DNA from: Nilaparvata lugens
Taxonomy: Eukaryota; Arthropoda; Insecta; Hemiptera; Delphacidae
DNA length: 64,000 bases
Assembly: GCF_014356525.2 (NCBI RefSeq)
Contig: NC_052505.1
Location: 4,944,984 to 5,008,983 of the forward strand
Direction of reading: 5' to 3'
Shown here: one piece after another, positions 44,890 to 57,468 of the stretch
How the letters are laid out: every line of letters starts with the position of its first letter
Position numbering within the stretch: the stretch's first letter is position 1
Position numbers and translations under genes: made by a program
Notes under the pieces: model-generated
Told to the model about the DNA's origin: nothing
What the model saw: only the letters and a program-made list of their open reading frames with translations
Database searches by the model: none

Positions 44890-45415
44890 CTTTAGCCTCT
44901 CGCACTAGAACCCTCCATACATCACGGTCACATGCCTTTCGTCTCCATGCCACAACTCCATCCTCCGGAGATCATCCTCTACTTCATCTCTCCATCAATT
45001 GCGTTGCCTCCCTTGTCGTCTTCTACCCTCCATCCGGGCCTTATAAATTGCTTTTGGCATTCTTTGGTCCGTCATTCTCTTAACATGACCAGACCAGCGC
45101 AATCTTTGTGATTTGATGAATCGTACCACATCCTCACTCTTTAGAATTTCATTTATTTCATCATTTAACCGCCTCCTCCAGACTCCATTGTCATTGATGC
45201 CTCCATATATGCGCCTAATAATCTTCCTTTCGAAAACTCTCAGTTTGGTTGCATCAACTGCAGTTAAATTCCAGGTTTCTGAACCGTATGTGATTATTGG
45301 TCTTACCAGTGTCTTTTAAATTTTGAGCTTGGTTGCTCTGGATAGTGAACGTGAGGTAATAAATTTAATATTCGCAAAGTAGGCACGATTTCCAGCTATA
45401 AATCTGTGAAACTAG
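44890..45415 (-). pseudogene. RTE-type reverse transcriptase, C-terminal fragment
   Basis: The minus strand reads AGNRAYFANIKFITSRSLS, then KTLVRPIITYGSETWNLTAV, RVFERKIIRRIYGG, and SQRLRWSGHVKRMTDQRMPK, typical of the C-terminal part of RTE-like reverse transcriptases. A stop replaces the usual Tyr after LKI and another replaces a Trp in the RN-WRDE region. The copy is dead and 5'-truncated. Confidence 0.8.
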
Positions 45416-46139
45416 TTCTCATATGACCCTCATGCCTCAAAGTTGCACCCTCATTTCTCCTAGCACAATAGAACTGGGACAAAACTTTGAATATGTTCAG
45501 GTGTCTCAGTGGAATTATTTCCATTTCTTCACAAGAAGAAAAGAAATCAAATTCTCAATTGGAAGGATTTCGATAAATTTTTTACATTGAAAACAACACA
45601 GTTTTATTTTTGTCACATCCACATTTATTAGACTTTTGTACAGATGAAGATGTGTTGGTTTCAACACAAAACTGCAGTCCTGTACAAAAGTATAATAAAT
45701 GCGTATGTGACAACAATAAAACTGTTTTTTTTAAATTAGGTATGGAAAAATTCCATAATATTAATTCTCATTCAACAAAATAATGTTTATATTGATTTTG
45801 ATTGATATTGTTGGTGATTGTTAATATAAAGGTGCGTACAGATATACGCGCCGCGAACATGAGCAATTCACTTTTAATCAGCTGACTATATCTGTATTTT
45901 TACAGAAACGGTAAGATACAGATATAAAAAGCTTGGCATCAGCTGATTAAAAGTGAATTGCTCATGTTCGCGGCGCGTAAATCTGTACACACCTTTAGAA
46001 TCACTCTGCTAAGAGATCTGAAAGACCTGGTCTCAAGTGGGTCATAATATAAATACTCCCCCAACAGACCAATCAACAGGAAAGGAGACAGAGCTAAAGC
46101 AAAGTAGATATCTCTCCACACAATTACCAAAAATGTATT
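45416..46139. repeat. Foldback elements
   Basis: 45595-45735 is a hairpin with arms like AACAGTTTTATTTTTGTCACA and inverse. 45832-45997 is family-8 copy 2 with ends AAGGTGCGTACAGAT and inverse. Confidence 0.65.
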
Positions 46140-46395
46140 AAATAAAAATACTAAGAAATTGTCAAAAACCACAGATTTATTGATAGAAAGACCGTTTCGG
46201 TTGTTACACCATTGTCAATCTCTGATAAGCTTCAGTTTACAATCAGTTTATCAGAGATTGACAATGGTGTAACAACCGAAACCGGTCTTTCTAACTATCA
46301 ATGAATCTGTGGTTTTTGAGAATATCTTAGTCTTTTTATTAAATATGAATAATTACCAAAATATCAACTTCTCAACTACACAAAAAATGAAAAAT
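46140..46395. mobile_element. Foldback MITE, family 2, copy 2
   Basis: GTCAAAAACCACAGATTTAT and inverse, CGGTTGTTACACCATTGTCA and inverse. Confidence 0.75.
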
Positions 46396-46577
46396 GTATC
46401 TTGAAAGTTTAAAGTTTTATTAACTTTCTCAATTTATTCAACAGCACAAAACTTGGACACCTAGGTACTTCACAAATTGAAGACCTTATGTAAGTGACAG
46501 TGTGACTATTTTTCATAACATCAATCTGTCCCTTCCATAAAAAATTTCAATCAACAATGATGTTTAATAATTTCCTT

Positions 46578-46995
46578 AGATAGTATAAGAAGATATTCCA
46601 TGGTATAGAGCATTATTTATGTTTCAAATTTCAATGCTTACTCAATTCTATATAATCATAGTAGTTCTTTTTCATGAAGCTATGTGGTGATGCTTTGTAG
46701 TCTCTCATACTGTGCTGTTCTTTTACTCTCGCCCGGCCAAAACAGTATTAATATAGGTAGTTGACAGTACTGTAATTGGTTTTAGTTAACAAAATTTGGC
46801 TTCAAATTTGGAACATGAACGACCTATGTCATGGGATATCTTCTTATGCTATCTTTCTCTATGATATTTCACATTTTGTGTCCATTATATTTCCTTAGAT
46901 AAAGGATAGCATAAGAAGATATTCTATGGTATAGAGCATTTATGTTTCAAATTTCAATGCTTACTCAATTCGATATAATCCTGGTAGTTCTTTTT
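46578..46995. mobile_element. Family-5 MITE and a partial repeat of it
   Basis: 46578-46862 is a copy with GATATTCCATGGTATAGAGC; 46905-46995 repeats its left part. Confidence 0.65.
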
Positions 46996-47259
46996 TAGGA
47001 CCCAATATTATTATGATTAATTCAAGATTATTATAATCATTATCATCAGTATGATTGTGATCAAAGAAAAAAGAAGAACTTTGTTCTCTCCTTTGTGCTA
47101 TGATCATATTGACAGATATGAATAAAAACTTATAGATTCTGCATTCTTGAACAAAATAGTCACAATTTTTTATCAATTACCGTATTGAATAATAGTTTAG
47201 TGTATCTTGTGAAATGTAAACCTTCCAACGTCATCGTATAACCATAGTAAACTCATAGA

Positions 47260-47936
47260 CTATAGTGAGGTCCACGTTATAATGACAGTATTTGATCAAC
47301 TTTGGTTTTGCTATCCTTGTCTATCATTCGACAAAGCCGGTGGTACTATCCTTTTCTAGGTCCACAACGATGTCAATTATGTTTTTTGACAGTGTGGAAA
47401 TATAATTAATTGATGCAGAGAATCGGCATCGCTTTTCTTCTATCTTTATCCACTGCCATTATAAGGTGGTCCACACTATAGCCTACTACTGAGGACCTCG
47501 TTATAATGGCAGTGAAATTTTATTAAACATTGGTGTTGCTATCCTTGACTATCATTCAACAAAGCAGATACCGCTATCCTTTTCTAGCTCCGCAACGTTG
47601 TTAGATCGGTTAGAAATTGGATATTAATAATGGATAATTATTACCGTAGGTATAAGAAATATACTGTAATTAACAACATATTTTATCTCAATTATATTTA
47701 TTAGTAGACATTCTGTGCTGTCAATTAGATATAGATATTTTGTGCTGTCAATTTTCATTTATATGATAATTCATTACCGGTATTAAATAATGAAATCTAA
47801 ATATTCTTGACGAATGAGAAATATATGGTAAATGATTAGGCTACTTTAAACAAGAATGAACAGTTATATTACATCAGATATATCGTATCCTACTTTTTCA
47901 CTGCCATTATACTAATAAATGTGGACCTCACTATAA
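47260..47936. mobile_element. Two family-6 MITEs side by side
   Basis: 47260-47481 has ends CTATAGTGAGGTCCACGTTA and inverse. A second copy follows at about 47489-47936. Confidence 0.7.
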
Positions 47937-47939
47937 AAG

Positions 47940-49016
47940 GACAACGTTTATTATTGGGATTGGGATGGATAGATTCAATAGAAATATCCAAATAACTTAT
48001 TCAATTAGAAATACTTTTTCATTCAATTGCATTATTTATCTTTCAAATTTTTAACAGAGCACAAGACATAGTGGTACATAAATTCAAACCTCCACAATCA
48101 AACTTCAACTTTGAAATCGACCAATCGCATGCGTTGTTGCACTTCAAGTTACTCTTTTCCCCAACAGATGGCAGCACCTTCCCATCAAGAACAGACCGTC
48201 AATTGCCCGCCAAAGAAAGTAACCAAAAGAAGCTGACAGCATTTTTGAAAAACAAAAAAAGCTATACCTTCATGATCTTGATAATGGCATGGCATTGGTA
48301 CGTAATCTAAAGGCGCGTAGATCATAGATTTTGCCAAGTTCATTAATATTGACACGATTATGACGTATCAGTTTTAGAATCTTTGTTATGTTAGCATACA
48401 AATATTGACAGTGCAGTCTAGCTTTGATAAATCTGAGAGATAAGTTATTGTCTTCTATCAGTGACACATGAATGTTCATAGGAATTCGTCTATGGTCTAA
48501 CCTAAATGTGAAAGTGACAACAGTGTCCAATAATTTGCCGCGAAAAAATAGCTTCATTTTGTGGATTTTTACTACTACTGATTGGACATCACAAAGAAAA
48601 AGGTGAGTAGTTAATTTATGATTTCTTGTAATAATCTATGTAGGAATAGGGATGAATCTATTCTTTTTATTAGTTTAATAAGGGTGTTTGGTGACCTGTT
48701 GGGTGACTGATTGGTATCTGGGCTTACAGGATTGTAATTTGTTGTCTACTTTCAACTATTGATGTTTATTTTATACTATTTGCTCTGGGAATTATTGAAA
48801 TAGGTATTATTATTATTTTGAAGGGATGATATTCAAGGATCCAGAGGTTCAAAGAACCCCACACGTCAACCGAAGCTTATTGTGTTCCCAAGTAGTATGT
48901 TAGTTAGGCAAAACAATACCTGTGTCCTTTACAAAAACCAGGAGTTTTTTCCTATGCTAACATCAAGGTTGCTTGTCGCAATCCAGTGTGATAGCTTGGC
49001 AGTCTCTTCAGACTGA
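47940..49016. other. Unassigned region
   Basis: An 80-codon frame at 48071-48310 (+) has no recognised domain. At 48540-48606 a possible 5' exon end (AAAAAG|GTGAGT) follows a non-AT-rich stretch. The evidence is too weak for a gene call. Confidence 0.25.
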
Positions 49017-49695
49017 TTAGTCCTCGTGACCTACGTGAGTTCCACTCCTGACCTTCCTTGAAGGTCCTTTCCGCTCAGGAAGGGGCGGCCAAGTTGCCTC
49101 TAGGGCGCCCGGCCACCCTTGACACAGCCTCTTGACCCACATTTGTGCCCGGAGTTTCACCCATCTCTGGTCTCTTGGGTTTTTCTTTTTGCCCCTCCGA
49201 AACTCTGCAGGGTCAAAAGCCTCACCTCTCCGAAGAAGTTTTGCCTGAATGGCCGCCCTTCTTTGAGCAGTGGTGAGGTTTGGTCTCTCCACCCACAACT
49301 CGTGACCTACGTGAGTTCCACTCCTGGCTTTTTTGTAGGTCCTTCCGCTGAAGAAGGGGTCGCCAAATTGTTTCTAGGGCACCTGGTCACCCTCCACTCA
49401 GCCTCTTGACCCACATTATTTTGTGCCCGGAGTTTCACCCATCTCTGGCCTCTCGTGTTTTTCTTTTTGTCCCTCCGAAACTCTGCAGGGTGCCTCACCT
49501 CTCCGAAGAAGTTTTGCCTAAATGGCCGCCCTTCTTTGAGCAGTGGTGAGGTTTGGTCTCTCCACCCACAAACTCGTGACCTACGTGAGTCCCACTCCTG
49601 GCTTTTTTGTAGGTCCTTCCGCTGAAGGAGGCGTCGCCAAATTGTTTCTAGGGCACCTGGTCACCCTCCACTCAGCCTCTTGACCTACATTTGTG
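49017..49695 (-). repeat. GC-rich tandem repeat, about 275 bp, coding-like
   Basis: Three units, the last partial, share CCCACTCCTGGC, CTTCTTTGAGCAGTGGTGAG and CGAAGAAGTTTTGCC. On the minus strand, unit 1 is open for 93 codons and starts MWVERPNLTTAQRRAAIQAK. Unit 2 is frame-broken but keeps AEFRR.KKKN..RGQRWVKL. It may be a decayed tandem-repeat protein or a piece of an unknown element. Confidence 0.7.
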
Positions 49696-49769
49696 CCAAA
49701 AGAACGTTTTCTTTGGAATGTAGGGCTTCAGTGATATTTGAACTCTGAATAAAACAAAAAACAAGTTGA

Positions 49770-49945
49770 GGCTTTGGCAAAATATCCATATTGTAAAATA
49801 GTGCAAAATTGTTATCTTCCAATGCAAGATTAGTGTAGCCGAAGTGCTAAATTGGGTGAAATAGTGCAAAATTGTTATCTTCCAATGCAAGTGTTGCCGA
49901 ATTGCTAAATTGGGTGAAATTGCTATCTTTTAATGCAATATTTCA
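49770..49945. repeat. About 65-bp tandem repeat
   Basis: TAGTGCAAAATTGTTATCTT occurs twice, with a third degenerate unit; GCTAAATTGGGTGAAAT closes each. Confidence 0.75.
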
Positions 49946-50845
49946 TGACTGGATATATTCAATTGACAACAATGTCGGTGCAGGCTTGGCTCATTGAATT
50001 TATTCGGTCATATAGTCTTGCATGAGAAGGTTGCAATTAAGCACAATTTCGTAATACGGATATTCTGCTCAAATCTCAATTGGTTCAATCCAGAGTATAG
50101 TGAATAGCTCTATAGCTGATGAACTCAGGTCTCAAGATTAAGTACTATATTATAGAAGAGCTTGTGAGAATAGTAAGAGTAATTATTAACTAGTAAATCT
50201 AGTAAGCATATAATAGCATTATTGGTAATTGGACTTTAATTATTACTTAATTTGTAATCTTTCTACGATTATCATCATCTTATTGTTAATTGCCATTGTT
50301 AATATCATTATTTTATAATATCAATAATTATTAAGAATTAAGTGACAGTGATAATTGACATATTAACTCTATGGTGGACAATTCCACTTAGAAAATAATT
50401 GAAGGGTTCAGGGGAAAAACGGTAGTAGTCCATCAGCAGCTTTTTTACAGAAAAACGATTTTAAAGTTCATCAACTGATAAACTGGGTTAGATGATAATT
50501 TTATCCTTTCTATTGAATTGGTGTTATAGTTTGAGATAATTGACACCTTGAAAAAAGTAGCTTCTTTTTGAAACAGGACTTCTGAAATTTGTAAAATAGA
50601 AGCTCAAAACCAATTGACAGTGTAATTTCAAAATGGGTATAATAGTTTGCCCTATGCAAGAGAGATGTGACATTTCAATTGTCATGCTATCTCTCTTCAA
50701 CACTGGCCATTACCATTCCTGTAATCCATTTTTGTTTTATCCATACACTTTTTGTGATTTTTGACTCCAGTATTGACTTACTCTTTGTTCTTCTAAATCA
50801 AAAGTGAGACACAAATAAATTCATTCAAGCTTTTGGTTAGCAGAA
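49946..50845. other. Unassigned AT-rich region
   Basis: No gene or element is recognised. Confidence 0.35.
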
Positions 50846-50933
50846 GCATAGAGGAAAGATAGCATAAGAAGATATCTGATGGTATAGGGCGTTTGTTTTC
50901 CAAATTTCACTGTTAACTCAAGCTGATAGTCTA

Positions 50934-51955
50934 CTATAGTGAGGTCCACGTTATAATGGCAGTGTTTGGTTAGCAATGGTATATTGCTATCCTTGTCTAT
51001 CATTCAACAAAGCGGATAGTGCCATCTCTTTCTCGCTATGCTCTGTTGCCAGATGGACTTTTAACAATGTAGAATTAATTTTAACTATTTCATCTTAATT
51101 ATAAAAATCTGGTGTGGCGCACTCACACAACTTTCCTTGCGGTTATGAAAATTGATCACCTGACGCTAGTGTTCCCGCACATCTCAAGTCTACTATTCAA
51201 AGATTTGAGCCAGCTGGTGAGAGAGCAATAACGCTGGAGACACACATGAGGTCTGCTATCTCTTCATAGTGACTGATTTAATAGAATCAACAATAATTTT
51301 GCAATTGAATAATCACATTTTCTCGAATTTAAAAGCTTATTTTCAATTTTAGATGAAATGTTACTGAACATTAATTGTAGAGATTTTCATGCTCACTACT
51401 CCACTTGATTTTTGTTGTTTAAATTGTATCTGAAGGCTGATAATTGGGAATCTAAAATCGAACTTTGCATTGATGGGGCGGAGCTCCTGAAATTTTTACA
51501 GATATAGGACTTGTGGCAGTTGATAGAGCTTATCGATGACTAATTTAGGTATGAATTTGATCAAAATCGTTGGAGCCGTTTCCGAGAAAATCACGAAAAC
51601 CCCTGTTTTTGACAACATTTTCGCCATTTTAGCCGCCATCTTGAATTGCATTTGATCGAAATTGTGTCGGATCCTTATAGTGAAGGACACACACACACAC
51701 TTTTTTCGGAAAGCAATACTTCCCTTACCTATGGTAATAGGGCAAGGAAAGTAAAAATACATTACAGGTATGAAATTATTAAAAAATATTTCTTATAAAA
51801 TATAGTCGATTATTAAAAAAGAGAATGAACACTTAATATTACATCAATAAACCTGTATCAGCTACCGTCAATAGAAGGCATTGACAAGACAGAGGATTGG
51901 CAACGTTGTTCTTCTATCTTTCTCCTCTGCCATTATAACGTGGACCTCACTATAG
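50934..51955. mobile_element. Family-6 MITE nested in family 5
   Basis: Ends CTATAGTGAGGTCCACGTTA and its inverse with TA on both sides (TCTA/TAAT), fitting a Tc1/mariner-like target. Confidence 0.7.
51107..51755. mobile_element. CA-repeat family, copy 2 (innermost)
   Basis: Shares ends with 7470-8342 (AATCTGGTGTGGCGCA, GGGCAAGGAAAGTAAA); the CA run is short. Confidence 0.7.
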
Positions 51956-52011
51956 TAATTATTTTTCTTGAAGCTATGTGACGCTGTTAGTCTCTCATAC
52001 TGTGCCGTTCT

Positions 52012-52165
52012 TAGGGTAAGTTCTTAGTTCTTACCCTAAGTTCTTAGCTCTTACTAAGCTAAGAACTTAGCTCTTAACTAAGAACTAAGCTCTTACTTAG
52101 CTCTTTACTCTAAGTTCTTAGCTCGTTTACCCGTAGCTCTTAGTTCTTCGCTTTTTACCGTAGTT
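52012..52165. repeat. Degenerate minisatellite inside the MITE
   Basis: Repeats of TTCTTAGCTCTTA in both directions, placed where other family-5 copies have a short CCGTTCTTA..CACTCTC. Confidence 0.7.
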
Positions 52166-52262
52166 CTTACACTCTCATCCGGCTAAAACAGTAATAATAG
52201 ACAGTAGTCAAAAACACAAACTACCTATATCACCATGGGATATCTTCTAATGCTATCTCTTC

Positions 52263-53595
52263 TGTATTGTGAAAGTTATGTTTCTATCTTCCACCCGACA
52301 ATAAGATAATCTGTCTCGATTCACTGATACCATATATAGCTTCTTAGCAAACAACACACAGCTTCCCTTCTGTTCAGAATCGAGACGGGCGTCTAGTCTT
52401 TTTAAAAGACCAACGGCATTTTCACCGGCCATTTAAATTGTCTCTCGTATTGAAAGTGAATAATGAAGATAGGAGAGGGGGGAGCCAGCATACACCTTGA
52501 GGGTTGTTACCCACCCCTCTCAGTCTAGGAAGGTCCCTTCCCCTCCGAGTTTGGCACCCCTCGTCTGCGACTCCCCTTGCCAAAGGAACGATGCTCTTTT
52601 TACAAAGAAATCGTTTCCTTCCTTCCGTGATTTTCTTTTCATTCAGCTTTCTAACCGTACTTTTAGGATTGTGTCGTTAGTATTAAAGATCTGACCTTCT
52701 CCCGTTTGGACTTTAGAAGATCAGTTTTAGAAAAAAATTAGAATACTTCATTTGAAAAGCCTGAATTAGATTTTAATTGTTTTATTATTGAACCTCGTGA
52801 CATGGAGTTATCAAACTGTGTTAATCGATGGCATGTGTCAGATTATTCGTGCCACCAGATCACATTTGAATAGCCTACAGTAAATAGAGCAGACTAGAGC
52901 AGTCCAATCAATTTATGAATGAAAAAATATTATTTGAAATAATGAATAATTAATAATATTCAAAATCTATAATTTAATGAGTTCTCATCTTTATTTATTT
53001 GAAAATCAGAAAAAATATAGATAGAACAAATTCTCATTCTAAATACACGCCAACAATGTCAACTGATTGGGATGGCTGCAAGATAATACGCAAAGTATTA
53101 AGAGTACGCAAGTAATACTTTGCGCACTAGAGCGGAAAAGTGATTCTTTGCGTTCTTTTATCAGTGCAGGAATGGTCACTTTTCAAGGTAACTGTAGGAA
53201 AAAATATTTTGGAAGTCAAGAAAACAACTTTTTACAAAAAAATTCATCATCAGTATTGTAAAATCTTCTTTTTGAGAGTGATAACGGTCTGTAACTTGAT
53301 ACTTTCCAAAATGATTCAACTATTTTGTACAGTAGACTACTTGGGACATGGAAGTTTCTAATTCGAAACCTAGTGCAGTTTCAAGGGAATGTAGAAACCT
53401 CAGAAAGGGATGTCTGCTCTGCCGTAACGAGCAGCGACTATATTATAGAAGCCCCTCGTTAAAAAACCTGTCTGCTATGGTTTGGTTTGAGCCTTGACAG
53501 TCAATACTGTTCAGGGAAAAAGTAGAATATTAATGCAACTCAATTCCAAAACTCCTGTCTGTCCTCATACAGTTGTAATTTAAAAAAAATGTTGT
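52263..53595. other. Unassigned region
   Basis: A CT/GC-rich patch lies at 52480-52600. No gene is recognised. Confidence 0.35.
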
Positions 53596-53599
53596 TTTG

Positions 53600-54812
53600 A
53601 TTTCAGTTAACATTGAAAATTGCAACATAAACAACATGGAATTTCTACTTGTGCTATCTTTCCTCTATGCCCATACCATTCAGAGAAAACTGCTAGGGAG
53701 CTCTATACTGAGGTCCACGTTGTAATGGCAGTGAAGAAAGATAGAACAACGTTGCCGATCCTCAATCTTGTCAATGCCTTCTATAGACGTTAGCTGATAC
53801 AGGTTTATTGATGTAATAATAACTGTTCATTCTCGTTTGAAATAATCAATTATATTTTTCAATAATTTCATAATGAATTTACACAATTAAGATGGAATAT
53901 TCTGTTAATTGACCGAGTGAAGTAAGGTCTAACATTCAAGTCGACGGTTTGGAATTTCTCTTATAATGTTTAAATGTTTATATGTTGCGCATTTACGGCA
54001 AAACGCGGTAATAGAATTTCATGAAATTTGACAGGTATGTTCCTTTTTAAAATGCGCGTCGACGTATATACAAGGTTTTTGGAAAATTTTGCATTTCAAG
54101 GATAATATAAAAGGAAGAAGGAGCCTCCTTCATACGCCAATATTAGAGTAAAAATCAGACTAAAGAATTTTATTCATCATAAATCAGCTGACAAGTGATT
54201 ACACAGATGTGTGGAGAAGCCAGTCTATTGCTGTATTTCCATAAGGTCTATTGTTTCAATCCGGTACTTGTGGATGAGAATACTGCGTGAGGTCTACTGT
54301 TCACAGTACAACTAGTTATCCACTCGACAGCTGATTAATAATGATAATAATATCGAGTGTCCTGGCTGGCTCAGGTCTGGTGTCAGAGTTTTCAGGTCGC
54401 AACTGATCGATTTCAGGGCCTCTGACATGACCTAACGACTGCTTTTTAGGCAGCCGGGACCGACGGCTTATCGTGTCCATCCGAAACACAGCTGATTATG
54501 ATGAATAATTCTATAGTCTGATTTTTACTCTAATATTGGCGTATGAAGGAGGCTCCTTCTTCCTTCTATATTATCCTTGAAATGCTGAATTTCCAAAAAC
54601 CTTGTATACACGTCGACGCGCAATTAAAAAAGGAACATACCTGTCAAATTTCATGAAAATCTATTACCGCGTTTCGCTCTAAATGCGCAACATATAAACA
54701 TTTATACATTCAAACATTCAAACATTCAAGCATTTAAACATCTAAACTTTAAGAGAAATGCCAAACCGTCGAATTGAATCTTAGACCTCACTTCGCTCGG
54801 TCAATTAGATTG
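53600..54812. mobile_element. MITE cluster: family 5 fragment, family 6 end, two family-7 copies
   Basis: 53707 starts with family 6 (CTGAGGTCCACGTTGTAATG). Family 7 copies lie at about 53922-54316 (minus) and 54476-54812 (plus), flanking a stretch with GGCAGCCGGGACCGACGGC. Confidence 0.6.
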
Positions 54813-56035
54813 AATGAAATATTCAACTACCCAACAAAATATCACAGTACTTGGAAAAATTTCATTCATTAAGATCTGTGTTTATATCATAATCGTGAAT
54901 ATTCAACATTGTGTAGTGGAAAGAAGGAAAATTTCATTCATAAAGATCTATGTGTCTGTCACAATATAATAGTACTCAATTTTGTGAACTGGAAAGAAGT
55001 GCCCGTGGATACAATTTCAGACTCACTTCATATACATGTTGATTATTAAGAATCTCTTCACTTATATGGGCTACTTATTCAAATCAATAAAAACAATATA
55101 AGAATTTGTAGTACCCTATATAAAGGGTACTACAAGTTTTCGTATTGTTTTTATCAATGTTAATTATTCTATTTTGATCATTACATTTTATAAATATCCT
55201 CCCATACATTGATTTGAGATGTTATATTTCATTGTGCGCCTTGACCTAATCATTTTATAATACTAACACCTTGAGAGCTCCTCAAATAGCTAAAATTTGC
55301 TTGAATTGTCCATTAATCAGCAACTGTCAGCTAAATGAAACAATTGTTCCATCGATAGACTAAATCTAGCGCTTCTGATGATATATAGCCTACAATTTCA
55401 TTAAAAATTATTTCACAAATGTATCAGCTTTTTAAAGATATCCTATATCTCGAAACAATGTGCTAATAAAACAATAAATGAACATTTTTGTGTTGCTGTA
55501 GTTGAATCGTATGGTTGTTCATTAAAAATTGTCAAGATCGATTGAGTACCGTGTTTCAAATCAAATCAAAATTGTTTATTTATCCTTAATAATAATAACA
55601 AAAGATAAGAACTTAGAAATTAGAATACATAATAATAATAATAATACACAGTATTGAACTAAATAATACAAAAAATCAATTTTCAATTTTAAATTCCAAT
55701 TTATTTATTCCAAAATACAATAGCAATACATACATATACATAATATATTTCCAGTGTTTCAAAAATGTGGTGTGAGCTAGGGCCAATAAAACTGAAAGTC
55801 ATCTCAATTGAATCATTATAAACTTGCATTTAACTATTTCAAATTTTCTCTTCACTACTGCTTATTTCTAGCCTACCTTTGGGACAAAAATTGTACAAAT
55901 CGCATAGCAATCTGTAGTTTATCGAGTGAAATCGTATGAGTTAATACAAAAATACAAAGATTCATAATACAAAAATAACAGATACCAGATACTAATAATA
56001 CAATATACTTTACTTATTATAAGTAGTTAGGCACT
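54813..56035. other. Unassigned region with a short palindrome
   Basis: GTAGTACCCTATATAAAGGGTACTAC lies near 55109. 55558-55600 shows a retroposon end (AAATCAAATCAAAATTG). Confidence 0.4.
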
Positions 56036-56560
56036 ACTACTTTTCCTACTTATAATAAGTAGGAAAATACAGTAGATAGGCACTTGATTTTTTATCTTTG
56101 AAGTTCTGATAACGACTATGTTCTAATGCGGACTACGCCGCACAATCAACAGTTTTCCAACAATTATTCAAATTATCGGAACTTCAAAGATAAAAAATCA
56201 AGTGCCTACCTACTGCATTTTCCTACTTATTAAGTAGGTAATTAACTAACTCGAGTCTGTTTCACCTTTTGAAAAAGGATATCGTCAACTGTGGGGTTTG
56301 AAAGCAGGTATTCAGGTCAAATCTATAACGGGTTAGAATGGGCCAGCTACTATTTTCTTCTGCAAACAAGGTAAAAGATAAAAAATCAAGTGCCTACCTA
56401 CTGTATTTTCCTACTTATTAAGTAGGTTATTAACTACCTCGAGTCTGTTTCACCTTTTGAAAAAGGATATCGTCAACTGTGGGGTTTGAAGCAGGTTTCA
56501 GGTCAAATATATAATGGGTTAGAATGGGCCAGCTACTATTTTTTTCTGCAAACAAGGTAC
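56036..56560. repeat. Inverted repeat and 190-bp tandem duplication
   Basis: CACTTGATTTTTTATCTTTGAAGTTC and its inverse pair around 56120. The right arm continues into a unit with GGATATCGTCAACTGTGGGG that recurs about 190 bases later. Confidence 0.75.
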
Positions 56561-56580
56561 AATATTGTATATATGTAATA

Positions 56581-56790
56581 CTAGCCGGTAACCTGTGCTC
56601 CGCAAGGGTCTAATTAAAAACTTGACAAACTGAAAACTTGACCGACTAAAACCTTGATGAATTCAAATAGGCATACAACCATCCTTGATAAATTAATCAG
56701 AAAGGAACAGTTTGCGAAATTTCAAGTTGATTTAGTTGAGACGTGATGATGCGTCATTCGTGAATTTCCTATCAAGTATAAGCCAATTCT
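56581..56790. repeat. ACTAGC..GTAACC dispersed repeat, copy 1
   Basis: ACTAGCCGGTAACCTGTGCTC and GAAATTTCAAGTTGATTTAG recur at 62278, 62510 and 62735. The ACTAG start is like Helitron ends; the class is unknown. Confidence 0.5.
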
Positions 56791-56939
56791 TTCCTTTGTT
56801 ATACAAAGTTGTACAGAGTGTTTAAAAAAGAACTCCCTAGTTTTAATATGTCATAGAATCTGTAAAAAGTGATTTACACTATTCTAGTTTGTTGTGTTTG
56901 ATTCAGCAACTGTCTAAGTTTTGTCCCCCTGCAGTTAGC

Positions 56940-57258
56940 AGACCTGCTTGACCTTGAGACGGCGCCAGGGAACAGTTCCCTCAGTCGAGTTCGGGCTTTC
57001 CGGGTAGGTGGATAGGGAGATCTGGCCCAATCGGTTGCCACCACGAAGCCCAAACTTGTCCCCTCTGCACTTTTTCTTTTGGGGACACATGAATAATGTT
57101 GTGTACAGAGGTAAAATCCGAGATATAAAACATTTACGGGAAAGAATCGTCACGGCGGTTGGGACGTTCACCTGATATGTTGGGGAATACATGGCGAGAG
57201 CTTGAATATCGTCTCGACGTGTGCAGGACAACAAATGGATCCCATGTTGAAGTGGACT
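56940..57258 (+). pseudogene. Mariner-type transposase, C-terminal relic
   Basis: Three frames together show RWIGRSGPI, then PPRSPNLSPLHFFFWGHMNN, VVYRGKIRDIKHLRERIVTA, and PDMLGNTWRELEYRLDVC, ending at TGA. This resembles the C-terminal third of DDE transposases with the ..SPLDFFLWG.. motif. At least two frameshifts separate the blocks. The D expected in the SPLD motif is H here, so the catalytic residue is lost. I did not join the frames. Confidence 0.75.
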
Positions 57259-57304
57259 GATGTTAAACAAAACTTGAAGTTTCTCTCTTTCATTGTATGT
57301 ACTT

Positions 57305-57433
57305 TTACTTTCCTTGCCCTATTACCATAGGTAAGGAAAGTATTGCTTTCCAAAAAAATTAAGGTACCCTAATTTCATGTTTTCTATACGTTTCAAGGTC
57401 CCCTGAGTACAAACACATGATTTTTGGGTGTTG

Positions 57434-57468
<35 letters not shown>

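Larger units (their letters stand above)
50850..52262. mobile_element. Family-5 MITE with two nested elements
   Basis: Its left part (GATATCTGATGGTATAGGGC) is near 50870 and its right part (ACCATGGGATATCTTCTAAT) near 52235. It is split by a family-6 MITE (50934-51955), which itself holds a CA-repeat family element (51107-51755). Confidence 0.75.
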
